From contig NZ_JAOVZO020000021.1 of assembly GCF_025717065.2 (NCBI RefSeq), positions 1 through 60,168 of the forward strand: 60,168 bases of DNA, in the 5' to 3' direction. A program made the translations under genes and the position numbers. This document shows, piece after piece, positions 35,760 to 44,083 of the stretch (position 1 is the first letter of the stretch; each line of letters opens with the position of its first letter). The notes below the pieces were generated by a model that worked only from the letters and a program-made list of their open reading frames with translations, was not told the origin of the DNA and ran no database searches. Source of the DNA: Tahibacter soli. GTDB taxonomy: Bacteria > Pseudomonadota > Gammaproteobacteria > Xanthomonadales > Rhodanobacteraceae.

Positions 35760-35878
35760 AGGTGTCTGTCGCAGCAAGGGGTGGACTGAATATAGTCTTT
35801 TTCGGTCTTGTCGCCAAGCGTTGCCTATCGCGACATATCGGGATCGATATGCGGATTCTTGAAGTTGCGAGCAACACG

Positions 35879-36376
35879 ATGAATCCTTTGCCCGACCTCC
35901 TCGCCCCGAACCTCGCCGTCGTTTTCTGCGGCATCAACCCGGGCCTGCGCGCGGCCGAAATCGGCCATCACTTCGCCGGCCGCAACAACCGCTTCTGGAC
36001 CGTGCTGCATCGCGCGGGCTTCACGCCGACCGTGTTCGCGCCGGAAGACGACGCGCGCCTCCTCGACCACGGTTGCGGTCTGACGACGACCGTCGCGCGC
36101 GCGAGCGCGTCGGCCGCCGACCTCGACGCGGCGGAGTTCCGTCGTGACGCGCCGGCGCTGATCGAAAAACTGGAAAAGTATTGCCCGCGCTTCGTCGCGT
36201 TCCTCGGCCGCGACGCGTATCGCCCGTTCGCGCCGCGCCATGCCGCGTGGGGCGAGCAGCGCGAGCGCGTCGGCGGCGCGATCGCCTGGCTGCTGCCGAA
36301 TCCGAGCGGTTTGAACCGCATGACGCTCGACGATCTCGTCGAGGCTTACGCCGAGTTGCACCGCGCCGCGCTCTGA
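35879..36376 (+). CDS. mug: Mismatch-specific uracil/thymine DNA glycosylase
   Basis: This 165-residue protein carries the Mug motifs GINPGLRAAEIGHHFAG (about 20-36) and NPSGLNRMT (about 142-150). These enzymes excise U or T and exocyclic adducts such as ethenocytosine from mismatches. I chose the ATG at 35879 (MNPLPDLLAPN). The upstream in-frame ATG at 35849 adds residues outside the fold. It is divergent from the toxin-antitoxin pair. The window thus has a second UDG-superfamily gene besides 24476. Confidence 0.9.
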   Translation: MNPLPDLLAPNLAVVFCGINPGLRAAEIGHHFAGRNNRFWTVLHRAGFTPTVFAPEDDARLLDHGCGLTTTVARASASAADLDAAEFRRDAPALIEKLEKYCPRFVAFLGRDAYRPFAPRHAAWGEQRERVGGAIAWLLPNPSGLNRMTLDDLVEAYAELHRAAL

Positions 36377-36475
36377 CTTCTACCCGTTCGGGTAGAAAAA
36401 CCTGCCCGACACGGGTTCGACCGGCGCGCCGCCGCACGCGATGCTGCGCGCATCTTCCGTCGGAACCGCGCGCTC

Positions 36476-36874
36476 ATGTCGTCGTCGCTGTCCACCCCGG
36501 CCGGCTGGTTCGCGCGCGCGGCGCTGTGCCTCGCGTTCGTCTACAGCGGCGTCGCCAAGATCCTCGACTGGCCCGGCGCGCTCGCCGAGCAGGCGCATTT
36601 CGGTCTCGAACCGGCGGCGCTGTTCGCCGCCGCGACGATCGCGGTGCAGCTCGGCGGCTCGGCGCTCGTGCTGTTCGCGCGCGGCCGCGCTCGCGCGCTC
36701 GGCGCGCTCGCGCTCGCGGCGTTCACGATCGCGGCCACGCTGATCGCGCACGCGTTCTGGCGCGAAACCGGCATCGACCGCTTCCGCGATCTCAACGCCT
36801 TTCTCGAACACATCGGCCTCGTCGGCGGCTTCGTGCTGGTCGCCGCGCTCGCGTGGCGCGAGACTCGCGCCTAA
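36476..36874 (+). CDS. DoxX-family membrane protein
   Basis: This 132-residue protein has four membrane segments and the DoxX pattern: FARAALCLAFVYSGVAKILD at the start, then ALFAAATIAVQLGGSALVLF. Polar residues in the last loop (FWRETGIDRFRDL) resemble DoxX-like subunits. The family includes subunits of quinone oxidoreductases and uncharacterised proteins. Its last 22 bases overlap the GTG start of the sensor kinase at 36853, so the two are translationally coupled. Confidence 0.8.
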   Translation: MSSSLSTPAGWFARAALCLAFVYSGVAKILDWPGALAEQAHFGLEPAALFAAATIAVQLGGSALVLFARGRARALGALALAAFTIAATLIAHAFWRETGIDRFRDLNAFLEHIGLVGGFVLVAALAWRETRA

Positions 36875-39810
36875 CCCTCGCGCTGCGCACGCTCGCAGCG
36901 CTCGCCGGCGCGTTCGCGGCGCCGCACGCGCGCGCGCTCGACGCCGACCTTGCGATTACGCAGTTCTACCACACGGCCTGGACCGTCAAGGAAGGCGCGC
37001 CCGGCGAGGTCACCGCGCTCGCGCAGACCGCCGACGGCTGGCTGTGGATCGGCACGCACGCCGGCCTCTATCGCTTCGACGGCGTGCGCTTCGAGCGCGT
37101 CGTCGCGCCGCACGGCACGGCGTTTCCGTCGCAGAGCGTGTCGGCGCTGTACGCGGCGCCGCGCGGCGGGCTGTGGATCGGCTATCGCTACGGTGACGCA
37201 ACCTTGCTCGACGGCGACCGGCTGACGAACTACAGCGCGCTCGACGGCGGCTTTTCGACCGGCTCGGTGTTCGGCTTCGCGGCCGAACGCGACGGCACGA
37301 TCTGGGCCGCGACGTTCCGCGGCCTGCAGCGGTTCGACGGCACGCGCTGGCGCTGGGCTGGCGGCGACCGCGACTTTCCCGGCACGCAGGCGCGCGCCGT
37401 GTTCGTCGATCGCGACGGCACGGTCTGGGCCGCGTCGGAAGACGCGATCGCCCGGCTGCCGCGCGGCGCGGCACGTTTCGAACGCGTCGCCGGGCGCGCG
37501 GCGCTCGCGAGCCGCTTCGCGCAAGGGCCCGACGGCGCTATCTGGATCGCCGAGACCGGCGGCGGCGTGCGCCGCGTCGACGCGGCCGGCGCCGCGCTCG
37601 CGCCGGCCGCGCTCTCGACCGCCGCGAGCGGTCTGCTGTTCGATCGCGACGGCGGCTTGTGGATCGCGAGCGCGGGGCAGGGATTGCGGCGAATGCCGCG
37701 CCCCGCGAGCGGCGCGGTGCAGGCGTTCGAGGAACGCGACGGCCTGTCGGCCGATTTCGCCGGTCCGCTCGTCGAAGACCGCGAAGGCAGCTTGTGGGTC
37801 GGCACGAGCCGCGGCCTGGACCGCCTGCGCCGCGCGAATCTGGTTCCGGCCGCGCTGCCGAACGGCGCGCACGATTTCGCGCTCGCGGCCGGCGAGCGCG
37901 GCGAGGTCTGGGTCGGCACGCGCAACCGGCCGCTGCTGCGCCTCGCCGCGGACGGCACGTCGCACGTCGCGCTCGATCGCACGATCACCTGCGCCTATCG
38001 CGATCGCGACGGCGGCCTGTGGTTCGGCGGTTCGGGCGGCATCTGGCGCCGCCGCGGCGAATCGATCGAGCGCATCGCCGAACTGCCGGCCGAGGCCAAG
38101 GCGTCGAGCGTGCAGGCGATCGCGCGCGACGCGGCGGGCACGCTCTGGGTGTCGTTGAATGCTCCCGGCGTTTTTCTGTATCGCGACGGCCGCTGGGTGC
38201 ACTGGCGCGAGCAGGCCGAACTCCTGACGCGCGCGTCGCCGCTGACGCTGATGGCCGATGCGCGCGGCGCGGTCTGGCTCGGGTTTTCGCACAACCGCAT
38301 CGTGCGGTTCGACGGCGCGACGTCGCGCCTGTTCGACGACAAGGACGGGCTCGACATCGGCAACGTGACAGCGCTGCACGAGCGTCGCGACGGCCGCGCC
38401 TGGATCGGCGGCGCGCGCGGCCTCGCGCTGTTCGACGGCGCGCGCTTCGCGAGCGTCGCCGCCGAAGCGGGTGCGCCGTTCGAGGGCGCGACCGGCATCG
38501 TCGAGCGTGCGAACGGCGAGCTGTGGATCAACGCCGGCGCCGGCGTCGTGCGCATCGACGCGGTCGCGACCGCCGCGTTTCTCGCCGATGCGTCGCGCCG
38601 CGTCGCGGTCGACGTGTTCGATACGCTCGACGGCCGGCCCGGCATTCCGCCGCAGTTCCGGCCGCTGCCGTCGGCGGTCGAGGCGAGCGACGGCCGGCTG
38701 TGGTTCGCGACGACCGGCGGCGTCGTCGCGCTCGATCCCGCGCGCCTCGTGCGCAATCCGCTGCCGCCGCCGGTGAGCGTGCGGTCGCTGCACGTCGGCG
38801 ACGTCGAATATCCGCTCGCCGGCGTGCCGCGGCTGCCGCCGCGTCCGTCGCAGCTGCGCATCGGCTACACCGCGACGAGCCTTGCGATTCCCGAGCGCGT
38901 GCGCTTTCGCTACCGGCTCGAAGGCCAGGACGCCGACTGGCAGAACGCCGGCACGCGGCGCGAGGCGTCGTACACGAATCTCGCGCCCGGCGCGTACCGG
39001 TTCCGGGTGATCGCGGCGAACGACGCGGGCGTCTGGAACGAGGCGGGCGCGGCGATCGACTTCGTCGTCGCGCCGGCGTTCTTCGAAACGGCGTGGTTTC
39101 GCGCGCTCGCCGCCGCGGCCGTGCTCGGCGTGCTGTACGGTCTGTACCTTGCACGTCTGCGCCGCGTCGCCGAGCGCGTGCGCGCGCGCGCCGAGGAACG
39201 CCATCTCGAACGCGAACGCATCGCGCGCGAACTGCACGACACGCTGCTGCAGGGCGTGCAGGGGCTGCTGTTGAAATTCGACGCCGCGGTTCATTCGCTG
39301 CCGGACGGCGGCGCGAAGGAGCGGCTCGGCAAGGTGCTCGACCGCGCGCGCGAAGTCGTCGTCGAGGGGCGCGACCGCGTGATGGCGCTGCGCGCGTCCG
39401 GGGCCGATCGCGATCTCGCGCAAGCGCTCGACGAAGTCGCCGCGGAACTCGCGCCCGACGGCTGCCGCGTGCGCGTGATCGAGATCGGCGAGGCGTTCGC
39501 GCTCGATCCGCTCGTCGCCGACGAGGCGTACTACATCGCGCGGGAGGCGCTGATCAACGCGCTCAAGCATGCGCGCGCGGCGCGCATCGACGTGGAGGTC
39601 GACCGCCGCCGCGGCCTCGCCGTGCGCGTTCGCGACGACGGCTGCGGCATCGATCCGGCGATACTCGCGGCCGGCGCCAAGGCGGGGCAGTGGGGCCTGC
39701 CCGGCATGCGCGAGCGCGCCGCGCGCATCGGCGCGACGCTCGCGATCCGCAGCCGCGCCGGCACGACGCTCGTGGAACTGCGCGTGCCGGCGAAGGTCGC
39801 GCGCGGGTAG
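36853..39810 (+). CDS. Large sensor histidine kinase with periplasmic two-component-propeller domain
   Basis: This 985-residue protein uses the GTG at 36853, giving a signal peptide (LTLALRTLAALAGAFAAPHA). About 14 blades of the Reg_prop type follow (repeated GLWIG, GTIWAA, GSLWVGTSRGLDRL), then a Y_Y_Y domain (about 665-740, ending LAPGAYRFRVIAANDAG). One membrane helix (about 745-770), HisKA_3 (RIARELHDTLLQGVQG, phospho-His about 796) and HATPase_c (EALINALKHARAARI, GQWGLPGMRERA) complete it. It senses an extracytoplasmic ligand and should phosphorylate a LuxR/NarL-type regulator, but none is adjacent. It overlaps doxX by 22 bases. Confidence 0.9.
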   Translation: MARDSRLTLALRTLAALAGAFAAPHARALDADLAITQFYHTAWTVKEGAPGEVTALAQTADGWLWIGTHAGLYRFDGVRFERVVAPHGTAFPSQSVSALYAAPRGGLWIGYRYGDATLLDGDRLTNYSALDGGFSTGSVFGFAAERDGTIWAATFRGLQRFDGTRWRWAGGDRDFPGTQARAVFVDRDGTVWAASEDAIARLPRGAARFERVAGRAALASRFAQGPDGAIWIAETGGGVRRVDAAGAALAPAALSTAASGLLFDRDGGLWIASAGQGLRRMPRPASGAVQAFEERDGLSADFAGPLVEDREGSLWVGTSRGLDRLRRANLVPAALPNGAHDFALAAGERGEVWVGTRNRPLLRLAADGTSHVALDRTITCAYRDRDGGLWFGGSGGIWRRRGESIERIAELPAEAKASSVQAIARDAAGTLWVSLNAPGVFLYRDGRWVHWREQAELLTRASPLTLMADARGAVWLGFSHNRIVRFDGATSRLFDDKDGLDIGNVTALHERRDGRAWIGGARGLALFDGARFASVAAEAGAPFEGATGIVERANGELWINAGAGVVRIDAVATAAFLADASRRVAVDVFDTLDGRPGIPPQFRPLPSAVEASDGRLWFATTGGVVALDPARLVRNPLPPPVSVRSLHVGDVEYPLAGVPRLPPRPSQLRIGYTATSLAIPERVRFRYRLEGQDADWQNAGTRREASYTNLAPGAYRFRVIAANDAGVWNEAGAAIDFVVAPAFFETAWFRALAAAAVLGVLYGLYLARLRRVAERVRARAEERHLERERIARELHDTLLQGVQGLLLKFDAAVHSLPDGGAKERLGKVLDRAREVVVEGRDRVMALRASGADRDLAQALDEVAAELAPDGCRVRVIEIGEAFALDPLVADEAYYIAREALINALKHARAARIDVEVDRRRGLAVRVRDDGCGIDPAILAAGAKAGQWGLPGMRERAARIGATLAIRSRAGTTLVELRVPAKVARG

Positions 39811-39818
39811 CGGGCGTG

Positions 39819-40697
39819 CTACGCCCGCGGCCGGTGCAGCGCCGCGTGCACGCGCACGATCACCGGCATCAGGTACATCTGCGAAACCGGCAGTTGCGGC
39901 AGCACGTGCGGCGGTCTGGCGTGTTCGGGTGCGGCGATCGCGGGCTCCGACCGGAACGCGTAGACGATCCGGTTGGCGCCGCGATTCTCGCTGAGCGCGA
40001 ACGTGACGGCGAAGACGTCGGCGAGGCGATCGGCGATCGGATGCGCGCGGGCGCCGGAGAGGTTCATCACGAGCACGCCGCCGTCGCGCAGCGCGCGCCG
40101 GCAGTCGTCGAGAAACGCCGGCGTCGAGAGATTCGGCGGAACGCCGTCGCGCGTATAGGCGTCCACGAGCAGCACGTCGTAGCGACGGCGCGCGCGTTTG
40201 ACGAAGTCGGCGCCGTCGCCGGGAACGACGCGAAACCGCGCGTCGTCCGGCGGCACGTGGAATTCGTCGCGCAGCGCGACGACGTGCGGGTTGATTTCGA
40301 CGACGTCGATGCGCGCGTCCGGCAGTTCGCGATAGCAGAACTTCGCCAGAGAACCGCCGCCCAGACCGATCATCGCGATGCGGCGGGGGCGCGGCTGGAA
40401 CACGAGGAATCCCGTCATCGCGCGCGTGTATTCCTCCGCCAGCGAAAACGGAAACGCCTTGAGCATGAGGCTCTGTGTTTCGCTCGACGAAAAATGCAGC
40501 GACTTGTGGCGCAGGGTTTCGCGAACGAACGGAACGTAGTTTTCGCTCGATGCGTCGGGCGCGACGGCGGTTCGGCGGCGTGAGAGACGCTCGCGCAGCC
40601 GGCGCAGGAAACGCAGGAACCGCACGCCGACGTCGTAGCGGATCAGGCGCAGCGCGCCGCCGCGGATCGGATTTCTCGTTCGAGGTTGCGTCGGCAT
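39819..40697 (-). CDS. Spermidine-synthase-like protein
   Basis: This 292-residue protein has the spermidine/spermine-synthase-type Rossmann fold: IAMIGLGGGSLAKFCYRE (SAM/decarboxy-SAM loop), DVVEINPHVVAL, GDGADFVKR and LLVDAYTRDGVPPNL. These motifs define a large group of SpeE homologues, many of which act on substrates other than putrescine. The basic N-terminus and long C-terminal tail (about 265-292) are extra. It is convergent with the kinase gene (eight bases apart) and followed on the minus strand by other minus genes. The polyamine specificity is not assured. Confidence 0.75.
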   Translation of the reverse strand: MPTQPRTRNPIRGGALRLIRYDVGVRFLRFLRRLRERLSRRRTAVAPDASSENYVPFVRETLRHKSLHFSSSETQSLMLKAFPFSLAEEYTRAMTGFLVFQPRPRRIAMIGLGGGSLAKFCYRELPDARIDVVEINPHVVALRDEFHVPPDDARFRVVPGDGADFVKRARRRYDVLLVDAYTRDGVPPNLSTPAFLDDCRRALRDGGVLVMNLSGARAHPIADRLADVFAVTFALSENRGANRIVYAFRSEPAIAAPEHARPPHVLPQLPVSQMYLMPVIVRVHAALHRPRA

Positions 40698-40721
40698 CGT
40701 GCGATTCGACAGCGCGCGGCG

Positions 40722-41818
40722 TCACGCCCGCAGCGTCGCCTCGGCGCGCGCCCATTCGACGGCCTGCGCGAAATGGTCGGCGAAGCGCAGCTGGCGCCCG
40801 TCGGGCACGACGCGCATCTGCGCGAGGATGCGGCGAGGCTGTTCGCGCAGACCCGACAGGATCACGCGCGTGCCGAGACGTTCGCACCGGTCGAGAAACT
40901 GGCGCAGCGCGGTGACGCCGCTGGCGTCGATCAGCGGCACGAGGCGCATGCGCAGAATGAAGACGGCCGGCGGTTGCGGCAGGCGGTCGAGCACGCCGTC
41001 GAGGCGATTGGCGACGGCGAAGAACAGCGGACCCGAAATCCGGAACGCTTCGACCGCCGGCGGCAGCTGCGCGCGCTGGTCGCCGTCGTCGGCGCCGTCG
41101 CCGTCGCCGTCGTCTTCGATCAACGAAATCTGCGACCCCAGTTCGACGACTTCGCTCATGCGATGCATGAACAGGAACGCCGCGAGCACGAGGCCGACTT
41201 CGATGGCGACGGTGAGGTCGAACATGACGGTCAGCGCGAACGTGACGAGCAGCACCGCGCGGTCGCCGATCGGGCCGTGCAGCAGATGGCGGAAGCTCTC
41301 GAGGTCGGACATCTGCCACGCCACGACCAGCAGCACCGCCGCGAGCACGGCCAGCGGCACGTAGCCCATCAGCGGCGCCAGCACGAGCATGAAAATCAGC
41401 AGGAACGCGGCATGCGCGATGCCAGCGACGGGCGTGCGGCCGCCGGAGCGGCGACGGCGGCGGCGATCACGGCGATCAGAAAACCGGGCCATGCGGGACG
41501 CCAGCGGCGGATCGCAAGATTCAGCGCGAGAGAGGCCGCCGCCAAGAGGACCGTCGTCGGCGTGAAGGTGCCGGCGTGTTCGGCGTAGGCGCGCCAGCGG
41601 TCGAAGAACTCGGCGGGTACCGCGCCCATGTGCAGCCCGAACAGATCCTTGATCTGGCTGGAGAAGATGCTGACCGCGAGCGGCAGCGCGACGATCGCGA
41701 CGGTGAGGCCCGCGACGAGGTCGCGGCGCAGGTCGTGCGCGCGATAGCCGCCGCGCAGCACCGTCAGCAGCTTCGGCTCGTAGATCTGACGCAGACGATG
41801 AGTATCCAGGCCGTGCAT
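40722..41818 (-). pseudogene. SulP-family anion transporter with two internal deletions
   Basis: The N-terminal part (41818 to about 41452) reads DLVAGLTVAIVALPLAV and then jumps directly to SIFSSQIKDLFGLHMGAVPA, which in complete SulP proteins (for example DauA) lies about 100 residues further on. After WPGFLIAVIAAAVA a second jump leads, with a frame change at about 41450, to RSGGRTPVAGIAHAAF, skipping roughly 150 residues. The last helices and the STAS domain (AFRISGPLFFAVANRL, VPLIDASGVTAL) are intact. Total coding length is about 367 residues against 550. The transporter cannot work, unless the gaps are assembly collapse. Confidence 0.8.
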
Positions 41819-41915
41819 GGACGGGCCGCAGCACCGATCGGGAAGACAGCGATCGGTCGAGGGTAGCCGAGTTCCGTCGTTTCGGCACTATCCGCGAAGG
41901 TCGGTCGAGGCGCGG

Positions 41916-42395
41916 TCAGGTGCCTGCGGCCGTCGACGCCGCGGGCGCGCGATCGATCGCGGCGCTTTTTGCGCCGACGACGTACGTGCGCCACGCATAG
42001 CCCCACGGAATCACGAGCGCCAGCAGCGGCAGCGCGAGAAACGATTCGGCGACCGGCTGCGCGGACGAGCCTTCCATCGTCCCGGCGCGCCACAGCGGCA
42101 CGGCGACGAAGGCCAGCCAGACCGTCTTGTAGCCGATCGCGAAGAACAGGATCGGCAGCCAGCGCAGCGGCTGCAGCAGGCCGAACAGCGCGAGGACCGG
42201 ATAGGTCGCCCACACGGCCCACGCGACGGCCGCCAGCGGCACCCACGGACCCTCGTGCGTCAGCAGCACGCGCCACGCGGTTGGCGCGACGAACACCAGC
42301 ATCAGGAGATAGAAGAGGCGCAAGCCCCAGATGTGGATCGGGCGCACGCCATCGTGGCGTTGCGGGTCGGAGCGGAAGGCGTCGGCGAAGTTCAT
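41916..42395 (-). CDS. Inner-membrane protein, unknown
   Basis: A 159-residue protein from ATG 42395 (MNFADAFRSDPQRHDGVRPI). Four hydrophobic helices are visible at about 22-45, 50-72, 75-100 and 115-138, with short loops. The pattern HIWGLRLFYLLMLVFV at the start is distinctive, but I cannot assign a family. It follows the XRE/DUF2975 genes on the minus strand with 31 bp between and may be the controlled gene of that pair. The longer frame to 42620 is not supported. Confidence 0.65.
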   Translation of the reverse strand: MNFADAFRSDPQRHDGVRPIHIWGLRLFYLLMLVFVAPTAWRVLLTHEGPWVPLAAVAWAVWATYPVLALFGLLQPLRWLPILFFAIGYKTVWLAFVAVPLWRAGTMEGSSAQPVAESFLALPLLALVIPWGYAWRTYVVGAKSAAIDRAPAASTAAGT

Positions 42396-42426
42396 GGTCG
42401 TTCCTCGGTGTGCGCAGCCTGTGAAG

Positions 42427-42681
42427 TCAGGCGTCGGATTCGTCGTCGTCGTGCGCGACCGCGCCGTCCGCCGGATCGTCCCGGCGCACCTCGAGCAGAT
42501 CGCCGGGCTGACAGTCGAGCGCGACGCAGATCGCCTCGAGCGTGGAGAAGCGGATCGCCTTGGCCTTGCCGGTCTTGAGGATCGACAGGTTGGCGACGGT
42601 GATGTCGACGCGCGCCGCAAGCTCGGTCAGCGTCATGCGGCGTTCGTACAGTTTTTCGTCAAGGCGGACCAGGATCGCCAT
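42427..42681 (-). CDS. XRE-family regulator paired with DUF2975
   Basis: An 84-residue protein whose helix-turn-helix covers nearly all of it (AILVRLDEKLYERRMTLTEL, RVDITVANLSILKTGKAKA, LEAICVALDCQPGDLLE), plus an acidic tail. This short Cro/CI type (YozG-like) is regularly encoded directly after a DUF2975 membrane protein, as here: the genes are one base apart. It probably controls its own operon through the repeat at 43213-43248. The ATG at 42681 follows GGTGTG. Confidence 0.85.
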   Translation of the reverse strand: MAILVRLDEKLYERRMTLTELAARVDITVANLSILKTGKAKAIRFSTLEAICVALDCQPGDLLEVRRDDPADGAVAHDDDESDA

Positions 42682-42682
42682 G

Positions 42683-43195
42683 TCACACCGTGCCTTCGAG
42701 GTCGTCGCGCATCTGCGCGCCGCGCGCGAACACGCCGGCGAGCACGAAGAGCAGCAGCACCGCGAGCCACGGCGCGAACGAGAACGCGTCGATCTTGCCG
42801 GGTTCCCACACGACGGCCGCGATTGCCGCGACGACGAGTCGCAAGCCTTCGAGCGCCGCGACGCGCCACGCGATCGCGTCGAGGCGCTGCGCGTTTTCGT
42901 CAATGAACGGATCGCCGACGCGTACCGTGTCGACGATCGCTCCCAGCCGCCGCAGGATCGTGTGCACGATCGCCGCGCCGGCGATGCCAACGACGACGAT
43001 GGCGCGCAGTCCGGTTCCCAGCAGCGGATGCGCGTTCACCATGTCGAAGCCGAGCGGCCGGTGCGGCCACTGGTCGATGAAGAAGCTCCAGATCAGCAAG
43101 GCCGCGAGGCCGAGCGCGTATACGACGTTGAGGACGATCAGGCCGCGGATGACGGGCCTCGCGACGGCAAGGGCGTGGACGCTGGTGCGGGTCAT
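42683..43195 (-). CDS. DUF2975 membrane protein
   Basis: This 170-residue protein has four membrane helices (about 18-38, 62-83, 108-128 and 140-160) and DUF2975 hallmarks: VRVGDPFIDENAQRLDAIAW, preceded by AIVHTILRRLGAIVDTVRV. These proteins are always paired with a small XRE regulator, as at 42427. They are thought to modulate it from the membrane, although the mechanism is not established. It is the first gene of the operon; the promoter region contains two nearly identical 14-mers. Confidence 0.85.
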   Translation of the reverse strand: MTRTSVHALAVARPVIRGLIVLNVVYALGLAALLIWSFFIDQWPHRPLGFDMVNAHPLLGTGLRAIVVVGIAGAAIVHTILRRLGAIVDTVRVGDPFIDENAQRLDAIAWRVAALEGLRLVVAAIAAVVWEPGKIDAFSFAPWLAVLLLFVLAGVFARGAQMRDDLEGTV

Positions 43196-43212
43196 GGCGC
43201 TGTCTCCGGTTG

Positions 43213-43248
43213 TATCGTTAATCGATGCTAGTCGTATCGATAATCGAT
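43213..43248. promoter_or_regulatory. Candidate operator: 14-bp direct repeat upstream of the DUF2975/XRE operon
   Basis: TATCGTTAATCGAT (43213-43226) and TATCGATAATCGAT (43235-43248) differ by one base and are 22 bp apart (two helical turns). They lie 18-53 bp upstream of the DUF2975 start at 43195. Each contains the self-complementary ATCGAT. This fits a two-site operator for the XRE protein of the operon. Confidence 0.7.
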
Positions 43249-43296
43249 ATGCAACGGGTCGAACGTCATGGTGCGGCGGTTGACGTGGTCAAACAC

Positions 43297-43317
43297 ATGC
43301 AACATTATTAGTTGCAT
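43297..43317. promoter_or_regulatory. Perfect inverted repeat overlapping the start codon of the methyltransferase gene
   Basis: ATGCAAC and GTTGCAT (7-bp arms) flank ATTATTA, and the right arm ends in the first two bases of the ATG at 43316. A bound repressor would block both transcription and initiation. Alternatively the hairpin could occlude the start in mRNA. No cognate regulator is visible nearby. Confidence 0.6.
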
Positions 43318-44023
43318 GAAAATCGATCAACGATCCCACAGCGACGACCTCCTCACCCATTTCAACGACGCGACCGCCGTCGCGCGCTACGCGGAAGGTC
43401 CGCGGCGGTTCGTGCCCGGCGTCGAGGCCGTGCATCGCATGGCCGGCATCCTGATCGCCGAACGCGTCGGCGCGGACGCGTCGGTGCTCGTGCTCGGCGC
43501 CGGCGGCGGTCTCGAGCTCAAGGCGTTCGCCGACGCGTACCCCGGCTGGACGTTCGACGGCGTCGATCCCGCGCGCGAGATGCTCGCGCTGGCCCGCCGC
43601 ACGCTCGGCGCGCACGCGCCGCGCGCGCGTCTGCACGAAGGGTTGATCGACGTCGCGCCCGACGGTCCGTTCGACGCGGGCGTGTGCCTCTTGACCTTGC
43701 ACTTTCTCGCGCCGGACGAGCGGCTTCGAACGCTCGCGCAGGTGCATCGGCGCCTTGCGCCCGGCGCGCCGTTCGTCGCGATGCACGCGAGTTTTCCGCA
43801 AGAGGCCGACGCGCGAACGGTCTGGCTGTCGCGCTACGCGGCGTACGCGCTGGCGTCCGGCGCCGATCCGGAACAGGTGCGCGACGCGCATGCCGCGGTG
43901 ACCGCGCACCTGCAGACGTTGTCGCCTGCGCACGACGAAGCGCTGCTGCGCGCCGCCGGTTTCAGCGATGTGGAAGTTTTCTATACCGCGTTCACGTTTC
44001 GCGGCTGGATCGCTTACGCGTGA
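43316..44023 (+). CDS. Class I SAM-dependent methyltransferase
   Basis: This 235-residue protein has the Rossmann methyltransferase motifs VLVLGAGGGLELKAFAD (motif I, about 59-75), FDGVDPAREML (motif II), and a post-motif region GVCLLTLHFLAPDERL. The N-terminal FNDATAVARYAEGPRRFVPG resembles Methyltransf_25/12-type proteins acting on small molecules. The substrate is unknown. ATG 43316 lies inside an inverted repeat, suggesting tight control. It stands between the DUF2975 operon (divergent) and the chitinase (convergent). Confidence 0.8.
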   Translation: MKIDQRSHSDDLLTHFNDATAVARYAEGPRRFVPGVEAVHRMAGILIAERVGADASVLVLGAGGGLELKAFADAYPGWTFDGVDPAREMLALARRTLGAHAPRARLHEGLIDVAPDGPFDAGVCLLTLHFLAPDERLRTLAQVHRRLAPGAPFVAMHASFPQEADARTVWLSRYAAYALASGADPEQVRDAHAAVTAHLQTLSPAHDEALLRAAGFSDVEVFYTAFTFRGWIAYA

Positions 44024-44083
44024 CGCGGGCATCGACCGCGGCGCAAGGCGCCGCGGTCGATGCAGTTCAGACGCGATGCGCGG

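Noticed and set aside
36871-41319. A 1482-residue minus-strand open frame
   Set aside because: Antisense shadow of the sensor kinase and neighbours in GC-rich DNA; Arg/Ala-rich with no domains.
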